NCBI RefSeq assembly: GCF_014269205.2
Contig: NZ_JABWRY020000001.1
Span: forward strand, 1,922,001-1,986,000
DNA: 64,000 nt
Direction of reading: 5' to 3'
Origin: Pseudomonas kermanshahensis
GTDB taxonomy: Bacteria > Pseudomonadota > Gammaproteobacteria > Pseudomonadales > Pseudomonadaceae
Positions 1 to 9,399 of this stretch are shown here, one piece after another; the stretch's first letter is position 1, and each line of letters starts with the position of its first letter. The translations under genes were made by a program, and so were the position numbers. Below the pieces are notes generated by a model. The model saw only the letters and a list, made by a program, of their open reading frames with translations. It searched no databases and was not told the DNA's origin.

Positions 1-220
1 TGATCGCGCCTTCACGGACATAGGTGATGATTTCCATGTCACGGTGCGGATGCGGCGGGAAACCGCTGCCGGCGGCGATCAGGTCATCGTTCCAGACCCG
101 CAGGTTGCCCCAGTGCATGCGAGCAGGATCATAGTACTCGGCAAACGAGAAATGGTGGTGGGCATCGAGCCAGCCGTGGTTGGCGTGGCCGAGGCTTTCG
201 AACGGTCGCAGTTGCAGCAT
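1..220 (-). CDS. Pirin family protein (partial, C-terminus outside window)
   Basis: The first 73 residues of a cupin-fold pirin run off the left edge. The start at 220 is preceded by an AGGAG site seven bases upstream. Visible family features are the N-terminal HANHGWLDAHHHFSF segment and the metal-binding stretch FPPHPHRDMEIITYV, whose two His and the later Glu are typical iron ligands of pirins and quercetin dioxygenase-like YhhW proteins. Pirins bind Fe(II) in the cytoplasm. Some act as quercetinases or redox sensors and many have no known substrate. The gene is divergent from the helicase at 442, with about 220 bases of shared upstream DNA. Family assignment is firm; the substrate cannot be told. 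Confidence 0.9.
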   Translation of the reverse strand, partial: MLQLRPFESLGHANHGWLDAHHHFSFAEYYDPARMHWGNLRVWNDDLIAAGSGFPPHPHRDMEIITYVREGAI

Positions 221-441
221 GGTCGTGCTCCTTTAATCAGTGGAATGACGCCATGATGCGACAAAGAAAGATCGAAAATAAGCGTAAATATCGACTTATA
301 ACAATCGAATTGATAGATCTGTAAGGCTGCGAATTTTTATCCGTTTCATCGCCTAATCCACTGATCTGCAAGCATTCGCTGGTGATTTTCAGTGGATGCG
401 GCGAACATGGCACGCTGATTTTGTATTCCATCGGAGTGACC

Positions 442-2913
442 GTGGCCCACGAGCATCCCCAGGCGCCTGCCGACCTGACCCCACCTGCCCAGTTACCCTG
501 GTTTCGCCGCCTGGCCGCCCGCCTTTTGGGGCGGGGCCTGACCCGCTTGCAAGCCCAGCATCGCGACTCCTGGTTCCTCGGCCACGCCATAGGCCAGCGC
601 AGTGGCCATGCCGACGGGTTGCGCGAAGGCTTCGAGCGCGGGCGTGTGGAAGGGTACGAGGCGGGGCGCCAGGTGCTGGTCATCCGCGATACCCGCCCTG
701 ACACCGCCGCCGTACCCGGCCAGGACGACAACCTCTTTGACGATTGGCGCCTGCCGTTGACCGCCGAATTGAAGAAGCGCTTCAAGGCCGATGTGGCCCA
801 GCGCTTGCCTGCCGAGGCGCAACCCAGTGCGGCCCAGTGGAAGCTGATTTTCAGCGACACGCCGTCCACCTGTGTGGTGGCGGGGGCAGGGGCGGGCAAG
901 TCCACCTCGCTGGTGTTGCGCATTCTGCTGCTGCGCCATTACCTGGGCTACGAGCTGGACGCGATGACCGTGGTCACCTTCACCCGCGAATCGCGCAAAG
1001 ACTTCATCAAACGCCTGCTGCAGGTGTTCGCCCTATGGCAGATCGACCTGCAGCCCGCGCTGGCCCGCGAGCTGGTGCGCACCTTCCATTCGCGCATCTT
1101 GCCGCTGGTGCGCAGCCTGCCAGGCTTTGGCCAGGTGCGCGCGTTCGAGACACTGGGCAACGAGATGCCGGCGGGCCGCGAGGCCGAAGCTGAGAGCAAC
1201 CTGTTCGACCTGCGGCTGAACGATGCACAGCGCCAACAACTGAACCTCTGCTACAGCACCTTGCTGGGCGATAACCCGCGCTTTGCCGAACTCATTGGCC
1301 TGCTGCGCAGCGAAGCGTTGCAGCTCAAGCCGCTGGACCCTAACCACCCGGACGTGCAAAAGCGTGCGCAGGTGACCCAGTTGGCCGCCCAGCGCGACGA
1401 AGAGCTGTGCGATGTCATCGAAGACCTGTGGTTCGCCGCAGGCGCTTGGCCGATCAAAGGCATCGAGCCGTGCCGCGACACGGTCGAAATCCGTGGCAGC
1501 CGTTTCCATGTGCATGGCCGCCTTGAGGGGCAGGGGCCTTGGGTGGTGTTGGGTTTCGACCCCGCGGAAAGCGCCCAGTACCAGCGCCCCGGCGCCAAGC
1601 TGGCGGTGCGCGCCGAGTGGGCGGTCAAGCGCACCCTGCTGCAGGCCTTCTGCGACAAACCGCTGATCTGGCTGGACAACTACGCCGCCGCGCGGCGCTT
1701 GGCTGCCTCCCTGGCCGGTGATGCGGTGGCTGGCCCCGGCTTCGAGTACAAGGTCAAGGGCGAACTGGCCCCGGCACCGCTGCTCGATGCCTTTGTCGGT
1801 GCCGCCAACTTCATCGAGAACCTGGGGCTTGACGTGAACAGCGCCGTGGCGGCGATGAGCTTCCCGGCAGGCGACAGCGACGGCCTGTTCTTCGAAGCTT
1901 TGGCGCTGTACTGGAAGGCCCTGGAGGCGCACCTGCTGGACCAGTCGCCGCCGGTGATGAGCTACAACCGCATGTTTGCCCTGTTTGGCGAGAACAACCC
2001 GGAAAATCTGCAACTGCTGCCCGACCCATTGCTCAGGCCCCTGGCGCATTTGATGATCGATGAGTTCCAGGACGTTTCGCCGCAAATCGTCAGTTGGCTG
2101 CGTGCCTGCCTTGCCGAGATCCGCCGGCGTGGGCCGTCGATGCACACCGGCCGTAATGCACAGCATTCGTCGCTGTTGTGCGTGGGTGACGACTGGCAAT
2201 CGATCTATGGCTGGCGCGGCAGTTCGCCGAAGTACTTCATGGAATTCACCAAGGCCTTTGTGTCACCGGCCAACACGCGGGTGATGATGGTCGAGAACTA
2301 CCGGTGCCAGCAGCAGGTCATCGATGCGGCGGAATTTCTGGTCAAAGGCACGCCCGCGATCACCGGCAAGAAGGCCCGCGCCAGTGGCCCGGCAGCCGAG
2401 TTGCCGGGCTCGCCGGTCAAGGTGTTCGACCGCGACGAGGCCGCGCTGGGCGAGACCCTGATCGAGCATTATCAACGGGGCGAGACGGTGATGATGCTGT
2501 ACCGCAAGGGCAGCGATAAAGCCCTGATGAACGACCACTTGCAGGCCGTGCTGCACGCCGAGGCAGCACTGCCGGCAGAGCAACGCCGGCTGCGGCAGTT
2601 GACCTACCACAGCGCCAAAGGCTTGCAGGCCGATGCGGTGTTCATGCTTGGTGACTGCCAGTACCTGACCAGCTCGCCTTACAAGAACCAGGTCTATCGC
2701 CTGGCCGGCCTGGGTAAGGCCGGTGATGCCCAGGCATTCGATACCGCGCAGAAGGAAGAAGTACAGCGCTTGGCCTATGTTGCGGTCACGCGTGCGGTCA
2801 GGCACTGCTACTGGCACGTGGAAGCGGCCAACAGCGAAGCGCCGGCGGCGCCGCGTGCCTCGAGCCAGGTAGATGGCCGGCAGGCCTTCTTCGAAGACCT
2901 GCGTGGCCAATGA
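442..2913 (+). CDS. UvrD/Rep-like superfamily 1 DNA helicase
   Basis: An 823-residue SF1A helicase. I chose the GTG at 442, which has GGAG seven bases upstream, over a further in-frame GTG at 382 whose extra 20 residues look non-coding. The first ~140 residues carry a glycine-spaced segment (ADGLREGFERGRVEGYEAGR) that is not part of the helicase core. Walker A (GAGAGKST) lies near residues 148-155, motif Ia TFTRESRKDF near 178, Walker B IDEFQD near 538, motif III GDDWQSIYGWRG near 583, motif V TYHSAKGLQAD near 720 and motif VI VAVTRA near 780. About 380 residues separate motifs Ia and II, more than in UvrD itself. It should be an ATP-driven 3'-5' translocase. Its physiological role (repair or defence) is not evident. 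It converges with the NEL gene with a 7-base gap. Confidence 0.88.
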   Translation: MAHEHPQAPADLTPPAQLPWFRRLAARLLGRGLTRLQAQHRDSWFLGHAIGQRSGHADGLREGFERGRVEGYEAGRQVLVIRDTRPDTAAVPGQDDNLFDDWRLPLTAELKKRFKADVAQRLPAEAQPSAAQWKLIFSDTPSTCVVAGAGAGKSTSLVLRILLLRHYLGYELDAMTVVTFTRESRKDFIKRLLQVFALWQIDLQPALARELVRTFHSRILPLVRSLPGFGQVRAFETLGNEMPAGREAEAESNLFDLRLNDAQRQQLNLCYSTLLGDNPRFAELIGLLRSEALQLKPLDPNHPDVQKRAQVTQLAAQRDEELCDVIEDLWFAAGAWPIKGIEPCRDTVEIRGSRFHVHGRLEGQGPWVVLGFDPAESAQYQRPGAKLAVRAEWAVKRTLLQAFCDKPLIWLDNYAAARRLAASLAGDAVAGPGFEYKVKGELAPAPLLDAFVGAANFIENLGLDVNSAVAAMSFPAGDSDGLFFEALALYWKALEAHLLDQSPPVMSYNRMFALFGENNPENLQLLPDPLLRPLAHLMIDEFQDVSPQIVSWLRACLAEIRRRGPSMHTGRNAQHSSLLCVGDDWQSIYGWRGSSPKYFMEFTKAFVSPANTRVMMVENYRCQQQVIDAAEFLVKGTPAITGKKARASGPAAELPGSPVKVFDRDEAALGETLIEHYQRGETVMMLYRKGSDKALMNDHLQAVLHAEAALPAEQRRLRQLTYHSAKGLQADAVFMLGDCQYLTSSPYKNQVYRLAGLGKAGDAQAFDTAQKEEVQRLAYVAVTRAVRHCYWHVEAANSEAPAAPRASSQVDGRQAFFEDLRGQ

Positions 2914-2920
2914 GTGCTGC

Positions 2921-5900
2921 TTAACCGCCCAGGGTTTGCGCCTGTCGGGTGAGGCTGGCCAGCAGGCCCGCTTCCACCGCTTGCTGTTCAGCGGTCAATG
3001 CACGCATGGCGCGGTCGAACTGCCCATCGTTGAGTGGCACGCGGTGAAGGTTGCCTTGCTCGTCCACGGGCGAGGCTGGCAGGGCTTCGATCAACGCACG
3101 TATCACCGAACTGTCCAGACGGGTAACGGCTTCCTGGGTCTCATCCAGGCAGTAGAAGAGGTAGTCGTGGCCCTGTCGCCAGAAGTCGGTGAGCAACGTG
3201 AACTGCGCGGCATACTCGCGCTTTAGGTAGCTTACCCACCCCGGCTGTTCGATAAGCCATTGCAGCCGGGCATTGGTGTCGGCGTCCAGGGCGAGTACGG
3301 CGGCCTCGACCCTGTCGATGATGACCTGGTTGACTTGGGCCGTGTCACGGTAGCGCATGCCGTGGCTAGGCTCGGGGAAGCCCAGCGGCCCGGCCAGGGA
3401 TTGGCGCAAGGCCAGGCGAAGCTCGATATCGTCCACCAGGCCGTTTTGCAATTCGCCGTCGGGAAACGCTGCGGGGTCATCAAGCACATCGTGAGGCGGC
3501 AGTGCTTCGTCGAATTCATGGTTTTGCAGCGCCTGTTTGCGTAGCGACCGGCGGACACTGATGCGGTCAGCCAACTGGTTGACCTGATCGCGCCGGTACA
3601 GCTTCCGATACAGCGCCAGCAACTCGCCAGGGCGAGTACCGGCGCCGCCCGCCGCCTCGTAAGCCAGCACTTCGATCTCCAGGGCACTGAAGGCGTCGGC
3701 CCCGGCATCCCCGCAGGTGGGCGGGAAGTCTTGGGCCACCGTGTTCAGGCGTTCGCGCAGCGCACTGTCCCCAGCCGCTTTTTCCAGCAACGCCCAGACA
3801 CGGTTGCGCAGGCTCTGCGCATCGCGCTGTGCTTCAGCGGATTGGCTCAGGCGTTCCAGAACACCTTGCAGGTCGTTGTTCTCCCCCTGCTCGAACAGAT
3901 CGCGCCACAGTTGCTCTTGGGCGTCGCTCGCCGGGTTGCGCCACAGCGCTTGCCACTCGGGCATCGCCCCCGCGTGTTCAAAAACGTTGACGCCGCTGTC
4001 ACCCAGGCGTGTACGTGTTTCGGCCTCCAGGTTGTTGTAGTTGAACAGCCAGCGGCGTTCAGGCAAACGCGCTGAGACATCACGGGCAAACGGTGTACGT
4101 AGTACCCCAGGCAGGTCGGGCACGTTGCGGATGCGATTGTAAGACAGGTCAAGGTAGCGCAGCCGATACTGTGGCTGGCTCATCAGGGTGGTCAGGCCTT
4201 CGGGCCATTGCTGCAAGTCGCAGCGGTGCAGGTTGAGGTGGCTGAGGCGGGCCATGAAGCGCAGGTCGGGGGCGACTTGTAGCGGGTTGAAATCCAGGTG
4301 TAACACCTGAGGGTGGACCATGTCCTGGAAGCGTGCGGCAAGCCTTTGATCCAAGGTGATGTGGTTGTCCCCAAGGCCCAGTGCGTCCAGGCGCAGGCGG
4401 GTCAGAAATTGCAAACTGGCGTCATCCAGTTCCAGAAAATTACTGCGCAAATTGAGTATGCGCAGGCCCGGCATCGCGCCAATGGCTTGCCGAGCCGCAG
4501 GCGTGAGAGCCCGCAGGGCATTGCCGGTCAGGTTCAGATCGCGCAGCCGGGGGGCGGACCGCAGCGCCTCGAACAAGGCTTCGGCATTCATGTGCGGATT
4601 GTTGGTCACGTCCAATGCCTGCAGGTGAGGGAAGTTGGCCAGGAAAGCGCCTTCCAGGCGCTCCAGGCGCAAGCCGTCGAGCCTCAATTCATGAATATGC
4701 GGCATGGCGGCAGTCAGGGTTGGCAGCTCGCGCAAGCGAATACGCTCCAGCCATAACAGGTTGCGTTGTTCACCGCCCTCACGGCGGCAGGCGCTCATCA
4801 GGCGCTCGGCGCATTGCTGGCGGTTTCGGCGGTCTTCCAAGTCGTGCGCGTTCTCGATCCAGCGGCCCAGATCACGGTCCAGGCTGCGCTGCTCAGCTTC
4901 CAAGCGGTTGATCGTTGTGCCCAGGTCGCCGGCCTCTGCCAGCTCGGATTGCAATGCGCTGATTTGCGCAGTATCGAGTTCTGGATATAGCGCCCGCAAA
5001 CGACGCGCTGCCGCCCCAGTTTGACCACGGCCACTGAGCGGGTAACCGAGCCTGCCATTGGCCAGGCGCATGGGCGAGCGGAACCCCGGTTTGATCGGTT
5101 GCTGACCCAGCAGGGCGGCACAGTGCTGCCGATCGGCAAGCGCGATCTCGAACCGTTCGGCCGCAGTGGCCAATGGGTGTTCGGCGTGCAAGGCCTGTTG
5201 CAATCGTTCACTGTCTGCATTGGCCAGGCTGTGCCGGTACAGCCCGATGAGGGCTCGGTCCAGCCTGGCGCGAGCTTGCAGCAATCGGGCTTCTTCGCCG
5301 ATGCGCAGGGGCACTCGGCCTGCGGCCAGGCGCTGACGTTCAATGCTGTTGGCATGGTCGAGGATTTCGTCGAGGGCGCTGTCCGGCAGGCCTGGGAACT
5401 GGCGGGCAAGGGCCTGCGCTGCTGGGCTCTGCGGTTGACGATGGCCTTGCTGCAAACTGTCGAATATCGCCCCGCGGCGGTTGGCCAGATGCTCAGCAAG
5501 CGTGTCGTTCAGTACCGAGGCGCGTTGAGCGTGCGGGGTATCGCCAAGCATCGATTGCACCGTGGGCTCATCCATCCGCGCCAACACCGTCTGGCTCAGT
5601 GCGCCACTGTCGAGGTCGGCGCGGGTGATCTCGATCTCAATCTGCCCCGGTGAGACGGGCGGCCCGTAGCGCACTGCCTTGCCCCACGGCTCTGGGCCTT
5701 CGAAGACTTTGAGCACGTTATCCTGCGGCCACTTCGGCAGGTTGAGCAGTTCGGGCAGGGCATAGTTTTTGTGGGCCGCGAGCGGTAGGCCGTGGCGTAC
5801 GTGTTCTATGAGAGTGCCCACTTCGTTGTCCAGTTGCAGGCGCAGCAGCGTGTCGACCAGCAATGCTGGGGGGCGTACGCCAGCAGCATGGGCACGGCGC

Positions 5901-7801
5901 AGGCTGGCCGTGTCGGTGCCGGTGCTGCGTAGGGCGGTGAGTAATTGCGCATCGTCCAGCCCGTGGCTGCGATGGCCGAGACGGCGCAGCAGCTGTATGT
6001 CGTCCCATTCGTGAGTATGTTCATGGGCCAGCTGCCAGCGGCCGTCGCCGATCGGCCGCACGTGCGGCGCATAAGCCTGAGGGGAGTCGGGGTGACGCAC
6101 GCGCCAGTGCTGTTCAGGGTCCTGGAACACTTCATACAGGGTGCCCTCCAGCGCCACGTAGGCCTTGCCCTGGTGTTGGTGAAGCCCGAGTGCTTCGGGC
6201 TTTGCACCTTCGGCAAGCACCACACTGCTGGCATACGGCGCCATGTTTGGGTGCCACAGCAGTTCGCGGTCTTCCTGCCACACTGCCTTCAGCGCATCGA
6301 CGAAACCGGACGCCTGGATGACCTTGGCGCCGGCGGCGAACCCGGCGAGCACTGCGGCATTGATGGCCAACGATTGCACCTGCTGCAGCGCCTGCGCGGT
6401 GTCGCCTTCCTCCCAGGCTTCGAAACCGGTGAACACCGAACTCATCAGGTCATAGGCAAATACCCCGAGCATGGCGGTGTTCAACCCTGGGACGAAGAAC
6501 GCGGCGACGTTGAGTACGTTCATGCCCAGTTCGAACCAGTGTTGCAGGCGCGCGTTACGTGCTTTGGCGTCAACTTCGGCGGTGGGCACAGCGATGGTTT
6601 TGGCGTCGGCCTTCATGCGTGCCAGGTGCGCTCTGTACAGCGTCGGCCAGGGCGCATTGCCCAAGGGCGAAGGGGTAACGTGCAAAAGCGGATTGCTGCG
6701 CAGCCTGCGGTTGCCGGCCGCATCCACCTCGAACAGCGCGTGCTCCAGTTTGGCCGTCAGTTCCACTTGCCGGTCTTTATAGGCGAACTGCAGCAACGCA
6801 CGGCGGAATTCGCGGCGCTGCAACCGGTGCCGCAGGTGCTGCCCGACCGCCTGGACCGAAGCAAACTCGCGCACCGAGTGCACGCTGTCGTCCGGGATGT
6901 AGAGGATGCAAGGGTTGCTCTGATTTGGGGCATCAGGCCCGATAAGCAGGATTTCGTGCAGAGGAATATCGAACAGGCTGAAACGCCAGCACTGCAGCCT
7001 GTGCTCACCATAGGTCGGTGCGGTGACATTGCTGCACAGTTGCATCAGCGCAGTGCGCCCGCGTTCGCTCAGCAGGCCCTTGAGCCAGGCAACCTGCGCC
7101 TGCACCCGCAAGCACTCGCGGCTCGCCTGAATCGACAAGCGCTCGACTTCCAGCCGGTTCGCGCCTTCATGGGTAGACTTAAGGTGGCCTTGGTACTGTT
7201 GGCCCAGGTCCAGCGCCCGGCACTGCTGAACGAAACTGGCCATGGTCAGGCCCTGCAAGGGTGACTCATCGCCGGCGCCGCGGGTCAGCCGGCTATAGGC
7301 ACCGACTTCCGTGAGGCCCTCGAAGTTGTGCAGGGCGGCTTCCAACAAGCTGCGCGGTTGCGGCGCGCCGACGGGGCGGGTAGCGAGCACGTCTATCGGC
7401 TGCTCCGGTACCAACGGGTATTGTGGGTCGGGCACGCCGACCCATGGGTTGCTGATGGGCTCGAAGGGCTGGAACACATACTGTGCCTGGTCCACCGCCA
7501 CGTTCAGGCCTAGGCGCTCGGTCAGCAGCGGTCGGCAGAATTCGATGATGCCTTTGAAGCCCGGCAATGCCTGGCGGAGCTGGGCGAGGCAGGTGTCACG
7601 GGTCTCGACAAGCAGTCGCAGTTGCTGGCGCTGCTCGGGTTCGGCGCTGGCGTACCAGCTGTAAGGCGTGCCATCGGCCGCCAGGTAATCCTTGCGTACC
7701 CGCTGCACGACGCGTTCGGCATGGCCGGGGTGCAGGGCTTTGCTCCATAGCGGCAGCGTGCGCGTGATCTGCGCGTGATGTAAGGGTGGAGTGCTTGTCA
7801 T
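2921..7801 (-). CDS. Giant NEL-type E3 ubiquitin ligase with dermonecrotic-toxin-like N-terminus and leucine-rich repeats
   Basis: A 1626-residue protein. The ATG at 7801 has AAGAGGT upstream; the frame is open for 58 more codons, but those have no Shine-Dalgarno. Residues ~1-420 resemble the N-terminal region of Pseudomonas dermonecrotic-toxin-like proteins (DUF6543). Two hydrophobic stretches near 425-450 and 472-492 could insert into membranes. Residues ~1027-1240 hold leucine-rich repeats of the LxxLxLxxN type (e.g. LRDLNLTGNALRAL, LRYLDLSYNRI). The C-terminal ~300 residues match a NEL domain, with the CxD catalytic motif as Cys1363-Gly-Asp1365. NEL enzymes (IpaH, SspH, SlrP) form a ubiquitin thioester on this Cys and act inside eukaryotic host cells. 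No secretion signal, chaperone or immunity gene is adjacent, so the delivery route is unknown. Domain calls are by motif; the host target is unknown. Confidence 0.85.
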   Translation of the reverse strand: MTSTPPLHHAQITRTLPLWSKALHPGHAERVVQRVRKDYLAADGTPYSWYASAEPEQRQQLRLLVETRDTCLAQLRQALPGFKGIIEFCRPLLTERLGLNVAVDQAQYVFQPFEPISNPWVGVPDPQYPLVPEQPIDVLATRPVGAPQPRSLLEAALHNFEGLTEVGAYSRLTRGAGDESPLQGLTMASFVQQCRALDLGQQYQGHLKSTHEGANRLEVERLSIQASRECLRVQAQVAWLKGLLSERGRTALMQLCSNVTAPTYGEHRLQCWRFSLFDIPLHEILLIGPDAPNQSNPCILYIPDDSVHSVREFASVQAVGQHLRHRLQRREFRRALLQFAYKDRQVELTAKLEHALFEVDAAGNRRLRSNPLLHVTPSPLGNAPWPTLYRAHLARMKADAKTIAVPTAEVDAKARNARLQHWFELGMNVLNVAAFFVPGLNTAMLGVFAYDLMSSVFTGFEAWEEGDTAQALQQVQSLAINAAVLAGFAAGAKVIQASGFVDALKAVWQEDRELLWHPNMAPYASSVVLAEGAKPEALGLHQHQGKAYVALEGTLYEVFQDPEQHWRVRHPDSPQAYAPHVRPIGDGRWQLAHEHTHEWDDIQLLRRLGHRSHGLDDAQLLTALRSTGTDTASLRRAHAAGVRPPALLVDTLLRLQLDNEVGTLIEHVRHGLPLAAHKNYALPELLNLPKWPQDNVLKVFEGPEPWGKAVRYGPPVSPGQIEIEITRADLDSGALSQTVLARMDEPTVQSMLGDTPHAQRASVLNDTLAEHLANRRGAIFDSLQQGHRQPQSPAAQALARQFPGLPDSALDEILDHANSIERQRLAAGRVPLRIGEEARLLQARARLDRALIGLYRHSLANADSERLQQALHAEHPLATAAERFEIALADRQHCAALLGQQPIKPGFRSPMRLANGRLGYPLSGRGQTGAAARRLRALYPELDTAQISALQSELAEAGDLGTTINRLEAEQRSLDRDLGRWIENAHDLEDRRNRQQCAERLMSACRREGGEQRNLLWLERIRLRELPTLTAAMPHIHELRLDGLRLERLEGAFLANFPHLQALDVTNNPHMNAEALFEALRSAPRLRDLNLTGNALRALTPAARQAIGAMPGLRILNLRSNFLELDDASLQFLTRLRLDALGLGDNHITLDQRLAARFQDMVHPQVLHLDFNPLQVAPDLRFMARLSHLNLHRCDLQQWPEGLTTLMSQPQYRLRYLDLSYNRIRNVPDLPGVLRTPFARDVSARLPERRWLFNYNNLEAETRTRLGDSGVNVFEHAGAMPEWQALWRNPASDAQEQLWRDLFEQGENNDLQGVLERLSQSAEAQRDAQSLRNRVWALLEKAAGDSALRERLNTVAQDFPPTCGDAGADAFSALEIEVLAYEAAGGAGTRPGELLALYRKLYRRDQVNQLADRISVRRSLRKQALQNHEFDEALPPHDVLDDPAAFPDGELQNGLVDDIELRLALRQSLAGPLGFPEPSHGMRYRDTAQVNQVIIDRVEAAVLALDADTNARLQWLIEQPGWVSYLKREYAAQFTLLTDFWRQGHDYLFYCLDETQEAVTRLDSSVIRALIEALPASPVDEQGNLHRVPLNDGQFDRAMRALTAEQQAVEAGLLASLTRQAQTLGG

Positions 7802-7986
7802 GGTACCGACCTCTTGAGCAGGGAGGCGGTAGTCGACCCTCATCCGTGTGCCGGGGTGCGGTAGATAATTGCCGGCAGCGGTCGGTCTCGCGCATGTACG
7901 GGTCGGTGAGGGGCCAACAGTGCAGGTGCATCTGCGAGAGGGTGGGGTAGGCCATGGCGGCCGGTTTGCAGCCAAGGGGAGCTTCT

Positions 7987-8913
7987 ATGCGTTCGCTGTG
8001 CGGTCCCAAGGATCATTTGCTTGACCTCGACGGTATTGAAATAGCGGTACGCACTTGGGGGCCGGAAGACGGTATCCCGGTGCTGGCCTTGCATGGGTGG
8101 TTGGACAACGCCGCCTCGTTCGATCGGCTCGGGCCGTTGCTCGACGGCTGTTTCGTGGTGGCGCCGGACTTGGTCGGCCATGGCCGCTCCAGCCATCGGC
8201 GCCACGACAGCGGCTATTACCTCTGGGAGCATGCCGAGGATATGCTGGCGGTGGTTGACAGCCTGGGCCTGGCGCACTTCCATGTGCTGGCCCACGGTAT
8301 GGGCAGCGGCATCGCCTCGTTGCTTGCCGCCCTGTCCAGCGGCATTTCCAGCATGACCTTCCTCGATGGCATGGGCGCGCCGTTCACGGTCGCGGAGGAT
8401 GACCGCGTGCAGCATCTGGCGCGCTCCTACCGGCTTAAACGGATGGTCCAGCGCAGCCAGCTACAGGGTTTTGGCGAACCCGACGCGAGCCGCTTCGACA
8501 CGATTGAAGCGGCCTTGCAGCAGCGCCGCCAGCGCCTGGACGGCGAGCTGTCGGAGGACGCTGCGCGGTTGCTGGCCCGTCGTGACCTGCTGCAGGTAGG
8601 CGACGGCTATTGCTGGCGCCACGATCCACGCTTGGTGCTGCCCGAACCCATGCCGTTGACCGAGCGCGAAGCCTGTGACCTGCTCAGCCAGATCCAATGC
8701 CCGCTGTACCTGATGTTCGGCCGACAAGGGGCCTTTAGCGGCAATGCGTACGCCCAGCGTGAAGCGGCTTTGCCTGGCCATGCGCGGGTTTCATGGCACC
8801 CTGGCGGGCACCATTTCCACCTTGAGGCACCGGACCGGGCGTTGGTCGATCAGTTGCTGCGGCTGCTGGCACGTCATGAAGGTGGCCAGTTACAGCGCTT
8901 GGTCAATGAGTAG
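7987..8913 (+). CDS. Alpha/beta hydrolase-fold protein with Gly at the nucleophile position
   Basis: A 308-residue alpha/beta hydrolase of the MEST/serine-hydrolase-like group. The ATG at 7987 follows AAGGGGA by six bases. The oxyanion-side HGWLDNAASFD (near 35-45) and the C-terminal catalytic-His region GGHHFH (His275/276) are in place. At the nucleophile elbow the expected G-H-S-x-G reads A-H-G-M-G, with Gly104 where Ser should be. The canonical triad therefore looks incomplete, although the frame is intact and codon use is normal. It may be a non-catalytic fold member, a degraded enzyme, or an enzyme using another nucleophile. It is followed 66 bases later by a VOC gene and then by the remnant of another hydrolase. 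Fold assignment is strong; activity is doubtful. Confidence 0.85.
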   Translation: MRSLCGPKDHLLDLDGIEIAVRTWGPEDGIPVLALHGWLDNAASFDRLGPLLDGCFVVAPDLVGHGRSSHRRHDSGYYLWEHAEDMLAVVDSLGLAHFHVLAHGMGSGIASLLAALSSGISSMTFLDGMGAPFTVAEDDRVQHLARSYRLKRMVQRSQLQGFGEPDASRFDTIEAALQQRRQRLDGELSEDAARLLARRDLLQVGDGYCWRHDPRLVLPEPMPLTEREACDLLSQIQCPLYLMFGRQGAFSGNAYAQREAALPGHARVSWHPGGHHFHLEAPDRALVDQLLRLLARHEGGQLQRLVNE

Positions 8914-8979
8914 CGAGCACGCCGAATAGTGGGCTATGGTGGCGTCTGACCTGCGCACACGCCACAAGGAGTCCCCGGC

Positions 8980-9399
8980 ATGCGACCGTTCGCCATCAAG
9001 CACATCGACCACCTCGTCCTGCGGGTCAGCGACCTGCCACGCAGCCTCGCCTTTTATGTGGACGTGCTGGGCTGCACGGTCAGCAAGGTGCGTGAAGACC
9101 TGGGCATGGTCCACCTGGCGACGGGCACTGCCATGATCGACCTGGTCACGCTGGACGGTGTGCTGGGGCAGCCGGGTGGCGCCGCGCCGGGCGCAGAGGG
9201 GCGTAACCTGCATCATTTGTGCCTGCGTATCGAGCCCTTCGATGAGCCGGCATTGGCCGCTTACCTGCGCGCTGCGGGTGTAACGGTGGAGCCTGCCGAG
9301 AACCGCTACGGCGCCGAAGGCGAAGGGCCGTCGTTGTACTGCTTCGACCCCGATGGCAACCAGGTCGAGCTCAAAGGGCCGGTGCTGGAGGCGTCATGA
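8980..9399 (+). CDS. VOC (glyoxalase/bleomycin-resistance/dioxygenase) family protein
   Basis: A 139-residue vicinal-oxygen-chelate protein. AAGGAG lies nine bases before the ATG. It begins with the family hallmark HIDHLVLRVSDLPRSLAFYVDVLG (given here as HIDHLVLRV followed by SLAFYVDVLG) and ends with the metal-site strand FDPDGNQVELKG, which supplies a Glu ligand. His residues in LHHLCLRIEPF supply another probable metal ligand. This is a single-module VOC, acting as a dimer in the cytoplasm. Members include glyoxalases, ring-cleavage dioxygenases and antibiotic-resistance thiol transferases; nothing here decides among them. Its stop overlaps the start of the hydrolase pseudogene by four bases (ATGA), so the two were once translationally coupled. 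Confidence 0.88.
   Translation: MRPFAIKHIDHLVLRVSDLPRSLAFYVDVLGCTVSKVREDLGMVHLATGTAMIDLVTLDGVLGQPGGAAPGAEGRNLHHLCLRIEPFDEPALAAYLRAAGVTVEPAENRYGAEGEGPSLYCFDPDGNQVELKGPVLEAS

Noticed and set aside
7802..7975. A 58-codon N-terminal extension of the NEL protein
   Set aside because: No ribosome site; the residues are Pro/Arg/Cys-rich and unlike a domain, and 7801 has AAGAGGT at good spacing.
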